Shown here piece after piece: positions 5,549 through 9,038 of a stretch of 9,038 nt of DNA. The notes under the pieces were generated by a model. The model was not told the DNA's origin. It made no database searches and worked only from the letters and a program-made list of their open reading frames with translations. Source of the DNA: Fidelibacterota bacterium (GTDB lineage Bacteria > Fidelibacterota > Fidelibacteria > Fidelibacterales > Fidelibacteraceae); the NCBI GenBank assembly GCA_030596185.1, contig JAUVKP010000022.1:1-9038 (forward strand). Direction: 5' to 3'. A program made the position numbers and the translations under genes. Every line of letters begins with the position of its first letter. Position 1 is the stretch's first letter.

Positions 5549-7543
5549 ATGAGTAAGAAATTTAAGGTACATTCATCTTTTGAACCTTCGGGTGATCAGC
5601 CCCAGGCAATTAAATCACTTGTAGAAGGAATTCAAAACGGAGACAATTTTCAGACCTTGCTGGGTATCACCGGCAGTGGTAAGACCTATACCATGGCAAA
5701 AGTGATCGAGCAAGTGCAACGTCCTACCTTGATCATATCGCACAATAAAACTCTAGCCGCTCAGCTTTATGGGGAGTTTAAAGCTTTTTTCCCGGATAAT
5801 GCGGTTGAATACTTCATCTCATATTACGACTATTACCAGCCCGAAGCATACATTGCGACCACGGATACCTACATTGAAAAAGATTCCGATATTAATGATG
5901 AGATAGAAAAACTACGCTTAAAGGCAACTTCTTCACTACTTGGCCGCCGGGATACGATAGTGATCGCTTCAGTATCTTGTATTTTTGGTTTGGGCTCGCC
6001 TGAAGATTATGAAAAACAGATCATAGTTTTGCATAAAGGCGATACTATCACACGTAAAGAGCTTTTTAAACGGCTTGTGTTTATTCATTATTCACGAAAT
6101 GACCTGAGTTTCTCCCGATCAACTTTCCGTGTCCGTGGAGACAGCATAGAGATCTATCTTGCCTATGCGGATGATGCCATTCGACTGGAATTCTGGGGTG
6201 ATGAGATCGAAAAGATAAGCATGATAGAGCCCTTGACGGGTAAAGTTCTCAAAACGCTTGATTTTTCAGTCATCTACCCTGCCCGACATTTCATTACCGA
6301 TTCCGAAAAAGTTAAATTGGCAATGAATAACATCAAACAGGAGCTCAAAGAACGACTTAACGATCTACGGCAGAACGGAAAACTACTTGAAGCCCAACGT
6401 TTGGAGCAACGGACTAATTATGATATAGAAATGATCCAGGAATTGGGTTATTGCTCAGGTATTGAAAATTACAGCCGGCATTTAACGCTTAGACAACCCG
6501 GTGAGCGTCCTTTTACGCTTATGGATTTTTTTCCTAAAGATTTTATGACAATTATTGATGAATCTCACGCGACTATTCCTCAAGTACATGCCATGTATAA
6601 CGGAGATCGCTCACGTAAAAGTGTCTTGGTAGAGTATGGATTCAGACTACCCTCTGCATTTGATAACCGTCCCTTGAAATTCCCTGAATTTGAGGACATG
6701 TTAAACCAGGCCGTTTTTGTTTCGGCAACACCTTCTAATTATGAAATTGAACAATCTAATGGAGTTGTAGTCGAACAGATCATCCGTCCGACCGGATTAC
6801 TTGATCCGCATATTGTAGTTCGCCCAACCGATGGTCAAATAGATGATCTGATCAATGAAATACAGATCCGGGTAAAGAAAAAAGAACGCGTGCTTGTTAC
6901 AACTCTAACAAAACGTGAATCTGAAGACCTGGCGAATTATTTAAAAAACATCAATATTCGCGTCAGATACCTTCATTCTGAAATTGATTCACTTGAACGT
7001 ATCGTTATTCTTCGCGAATTACGTATGGCAGTTTTTGATGTCCTGGTTGGCGTAAACTTGTTGCGAGAAGGCCTTGATCTTCCTGAAGTATCCTTAGTTG
7101 CTATTCTTGGAGCAGATAAACAAGGTTTTTTGCGTTCAGAGCGTTCGCTTTTTCAGATAGCCGGTCGTGCATCCCGTAATATTGAAGGTACGGTTATTTT
7201 TTACGCGGACAAGATGAGCGCAGCCATGAAAGGTGTAATTGACGAAACAAATAGACGCCGTGACGTTCAACATGAGCATAATCAAAAACAAGGGATCACA
7301 CCCAAGACTATTTATAAAAGTGAAGCAGAGATCAGAAACATTACATCAATTGCAGATATGAAGGCAGATTATAAACCGGGTGAAATATATATTAAAAAAG
7401 TCAAAAAACTGTCCAAATTCGAAGCCCTTGACCTTATAGATCGACTGACCATCCAGATGCAAGATGCGGCTAAAGCACTTGAATTTGAGAAAGCTGCAGC
7501 ATTACGTGACGAGATATTAGCAATACGGAAAAATAAATCGTGA
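5549..7543 (+). CDS. uvrB: UvrABC excinuclease subunit B
   Basis: This is the damage-verifying helicase of nucleotide excision repair, which receives DNA from UvrA and recruits UvrC. It is 664 residues, the family's normal length. In order: PSGDQPQAI (13-21), Walker A GITGSGKT (39-46), the beta-hairpin region YYDYYQPEAYI (92-102) that clamps one strand, the Walker B box DESH (337-340), VSATPS (391-396), EQIIRPTGLLDP (409-420), LLREGLDLPEVSLVAIL (504-520), motif VI QIAGRASRN (536-544), and a C-terminal UVR motif (about 625-660) for UvrC contact. Two usually invariant spots differ: GADKQGF instead of DADKEGF, and QIAGRASR for QTIGRAAR; the motif VI arginines 540 and 543 are kept. No clear ribosome site precedes the ATG, and TACCAA/TTGGTA (5520-5547) could form a small hairpin there. 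No LexA-like box was recognised. Confidence 0.97.
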   Translation: MSKKFKVHSSFEPSGDQPQAIKSLVEGIQNGDNFQTLLGITGSGKTYTMAKVIEQVQRPTLIISHNKTLAAQLYGEFKAFFPDNAVEYFISYYDYYQPEAYIATTDTYIEKDSDINDEIEKLRLKATSSLLGRRDTIVIASVSCIFGLGSPEDYEKQIIVLHKGDTITRKELFKRLVFIHYSRNDLSFSRSTFRVRGDSIEIYLAYADDAIRLEFWGDEIEKISMIEPLTGKVLKTLDFSVIYPARHFITDSEKVKLAMNNIKQELKERLNDLRQNGKLLEAQRLEQRTNYDIEMIQELGYCSGIENYSRHLTLRQPGERPFTLMDFFPKDFMTIIDESHATIPQVHAMYNGDRSRKSVLVEYGFRLPSAFDNRPLKFPEFEDMLNQAVFVSATPSNYEIEQSNGVVVEQIIRPTGLLDPHIVVRPTDGQIDDLINEIQIRVKKKERVLVTTLTKRESEDLANYLKNINIRVRYLHSEIDSLERIVILRELRMAVFDVLVGVNLLREGLDLPEVSLVAILGADKQGFLRSERSLFQIAGRASRNIEGTVIFYADKMSAAMKGVIDETNRRRDVQHEHNQKQGITPKTIYKSEAEIRNITSIADMKADYKPGEIYIKKVKKLSKFEALDLIDRLTIQMQDAAKALEFEKAAALRDEILAIRKNKS

Positions 7544-7638
7544 TTTTTTTAAGCATTTTATTGCATTTCGAGAAAGTTTTTTATAGCTTTTGTCTTGTTA
7601 TCGAAATGAATATTTGTATTTGAAATTAGGAGTAAATA

Positions 7639-8148
7639 ATGAAAAAGTTTTTTATGTCTCTTCTATGGGTTCTTTTGTTTGCCGCATTAGGATTTATGTA
7701 TTTTTATCAAACAACATTTGACGGTCGCTTGGAAAATATGAACGCCCGTGCAAAGAATATCGAAGAGAAATACCAGGGTTATACAGACGACCTGCATGAT
7801 TTCGATGTACGCCTTATTGGTCACAGAAAACACATCAATCAGAACAGCCAACGCTTTATTGAACTTAAAGGTGAATTAAGTGATGTTAGAGATCAACATT
7901 CAAGTGATATGTTCTACTTGAACACACGTGTTGATTCATTGGGATCTATAGTTGAAGCCAACCAGGCACAACTACGCAGCCGTATTGATGATGTTGATAA
8001 AAAGGTTACAAATCTTCGTCGTACAGTTACTCAGAACAACATTCGTGCTACACAACAACTTCAGAACTTGAGCCGCGAAATTGAAAAACTTCAACTTCAG
8101 TTCACAGATCTTGATACCACTGTTGTAAAGAAGAAAGTCAAAAGATAA
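7639..8148 (+). CDS. Small membrane-anchored coiled-coil protein, unknown function
   Basis: A 169-residue protein, not recognised. Residues about 5-23 are a single hydrophobic segment after MKK, giving an N-terminal membrane anchor with the rest probably periplasmic. From about residue 30 onward the chain is strongly helical, with few Pro or Gly and with hydrophobic residues at heptad spacing (for example LGSIVEANQAQLRSRIDDVD, then VTNLRRTV and LSREIEKLQLQFTDLD). This implies a long coiled coil, hence an oligomer or rod. It ends in a basic KKKVKR tail. AGGAG six bases upstream fixes the start. It lies 95 bases after uvrB and has its own strong terminator. CATTTCGA/TCGAAATG (7564-7571, 7601-7608) in the upstream gap could be an operator but is unproven. 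A cell-envelope spacer or scaffold is a guess. Confidence 0.8.
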   Translation: MKKFFMSLLWVLLFAALGFMYFYQTTFDGRLENMNARAKNIEEKYQGYTDDLHDFDVRLIGHRKHINQNSQRFIELKGELSDVRDQHSSDMFYLNTRVDSLGSIVEANQAQLRSRIDDVDKKVTNLRRTVTQNNIRATQQLQNLSREIEKLQLQFTDLDTTVVKKKVKR

Positions 8149-8171
8149 GATTTGACTGACATTTACATATT

Positions 8172-8201
8172 AACCGCCCCGAAATTTCGGGGCGGTTTTT
8201 T
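8172..8201 (+). terminator. Strong rho-independent terminator after the coiled-coil gene
   Basis: A perfect 26-base palindrome with arms AACCGCCCCGAA and TTCGGGGCGGTT around AT, continuing as TTTTTT (8196-8201). It begins 23 bases after the stop codon. The A residues on the other side are too few for a strong reverse terminator. Confidence 0.92.
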
Positions 8202-8210
8202 ATTTAAGAT

Positions 8211-8270
8211 GTAAAACGTAAAACGTGAGATGCCTCACACAGAGGCACAAAGAAGGCAAAGTCACTAAGT
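8211..8270. repeat. Short tandem and hairpin repeat tract
   Basis: GTAAAAC occurs twice in tandem (8211-8217, 8218-8224), then GTGAGATG. Next comes the hairpin GCCTC-acaca-GAGGC (8232-8246), followed by CACAAAGAAGGCAAAGTCAC. The CACAGAGGCACAAAG wording resembles intergenic repeats common in several bacterial groups. No gene lies here. Confidence 0.4.
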
Positions 8271-8292
8271 CAATTAAAACAATAAACGTTTA

Positions 8293-8646
8293 TGTCATCT
8301 TGAGCGGAGTTCCGATGATAATCGGAACGTAGTCGAAAGATCTATTCATGAGATGATGTTGTTGAAATAATTCAAACCACAGATTACCAGTCTACGAGCT
8401 ACGCCCGTCAGGCCAAGTGCCTTGCCAGCCGCCCCGAAGCTTCGGGGTTAGTGTAGGTTGGGAGAAATCTCAAATTATTTTACAGAGATTAAAGAGAAGA
8501 ACAATCTTTAAATTAATTTGATTATTTTGAGATCTCTCCATGCGTCCGTTTCCCGATAATTCGTGAAACAGACTTAGTCGAGATGACATTATTCATGGTT
8601 TTTTTAAATAATTTGCGGCTTGAATTTGTGTTTCACACAAGGGGTT
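8293..8646 (-). repeat. Modular intergenic repeat, copy B, inverted relative to copy A
   Basis: The ends are TGTCATCTTGA (8293-8303) and TCGAGATGACA (8578-8588), followed by the outer flank with the palindrome TTGTGTTTCACACAA (8626-8640). Read on the minus strand, 8646-8452 matches 1067-1246 closely, by eye about nine in ten bases outside one variable hairpin. That hairpin is GTCCGTTTC/GAAACAGAC (8544-8573) here and the shorter GTCCG/CGGAC in copy A. The other end carries GTTCCGAT-gata-ATCGGAAC (8309-8328) and a CCCCGAAGCTTCGGGG palindrome (8432-8447). The rest of the two copies is only patchily alike. There is no coding capacity. Confidence 0.75.
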
Positions 8647-9038
8647 ATAATATATATTTATGTTTTCAACCTCCACTCACCTCTTCAATTCTAGAAAGCA
8701 GAAACACCATTTTAGGAAAGAATGTGCTCTTTGAACATAAATTCAATTACTTTTGTTAACAGAATTTAAATAATTTATCGTCATCTTAACAAATAATACA
8801 AAAACCATGTTTTTTGTATGCTTTTTTACACTTACACCAAGAAGATTAATAAACAACTTTATAAAGAATTAATAATGAGTAAAAAATGGGTATTAAGAGG
8901 CCAATTCTATTCTATTTAATTAACTATCAATCAATTAAAGCCTAGGGGTATTGCGGATAGTATAATAATAAGGTAGATTGGTTTTGCAATGAGAGAGAAA
9001 CATTTTGACAAGAGAGATGAGACAATGAGAGAGAGACA
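8647..9038. other. AT-rich stretch without a convincing gene
   Basis: Nearly 400 bases of very AT-rich sequence. ATACAAAAA-ccatgt-TTTTTGTAT (8796-8819) is a perfect nine-pair hairpin followed by a T-rich stretch; it may be an operator or a weak terminator. A 14-codon frame at 8875-8919 has no ribosome site and is probably chance. At the very end an ATG at 8989 opens a frame that reaches the window edge (MREKHFDKRDETMRER). It has TATAAT at 8961-8966 upstream but no matching -35 or ribosome site. It could be the start of a gene to the right, and 50 bases are not enough to call it. Confidence 0.35.

Noticed and set aside
7564..7608. Inverted repeat CATTTCGA/TCGAAATG upstream of the coiled-coil gene as an operator.
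   Set aside because: Eight bases with a 29-base gap in AT-rich DNA is weak, and no cognate regulator or second site is visible.
8365..8410. On the minus strand, GGCGTAGCTC followed by AGACTGGTAATCTG and GGTTTGAATT resembles a tRNA-Thr (GGU) with a seven-base anticodon loop.
   Set aside because: The D arm and variable region are missing and no acceptor stem pairs. The GGCGTAG part belongs to the modules of repeat copy B. At most it is a degenerate fragment.

Overview
The window reads as chromosomal DNA of an AT-rich, Gram-negative-type bacterium. It has an outer-membrane beta-barrel protein with a signal peptide and terminal Phe, a membrane-anchored periplasmic serine hydrolase, and an FCB-like or candidate-phylum style of intergenic repeats. 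Promoter candidates look sigma70-like (TTGACW, then an AT-rich -10) rather than like the Bacteroidota TAnnTTTG type. I cannot name the lineage with confidence; an FCB-group relative such as Cloacimonadota is a guess.

Left part (1-950, minus strand): the 5' part of a long-form hisG runs off the window. In front of it lies a complete histidine attenuator, read leftwards: promoter (about 951-916), a 14-residue leader peptide with four His codons (894-850), an antiterminator segment that overlaps the leader stop codon (852-840), and a rho-independent terminator (813-782) just upstream of the hisG start.

Intergenic 960-1712: no gene. It holds a nested set of inverted repeats, a roughly 280 to 335 bp modular repeat (copy A), and a 159 bp MITE-like palindrome with 18 bp terminal inverted repeats. 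It ends with the terminator of the beta-barrel gene at 1713-2333 (minus).

Centre (2573-8148, plus strand): a ProA-like protein lacking its catalytic half, an RNase HI protein with an extra N-terminal domain, a beta-lactamase-family serine hydrolase, UvrB, and a small membrane-anchored coiled-coil protein followed by a very strong terminator. The functions do not form one pathway; this looks like ordinary housekeeping genes loosely strung together, with repeat hairpins between several of them.

Right part (8149-9038): no convincing gene. It carries short repeats and copy B of the modular repeat, inverted relative to copy A, so the two copies bracket about 7 kb. The last 390 bases are AT-rich and unassigned.

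The best supported unusual system is the his attenuator. The most curious structural feature is a family of short hairpins that change stem sequence with pairing preserved while keeping the same borders (AGT...ACGYA).
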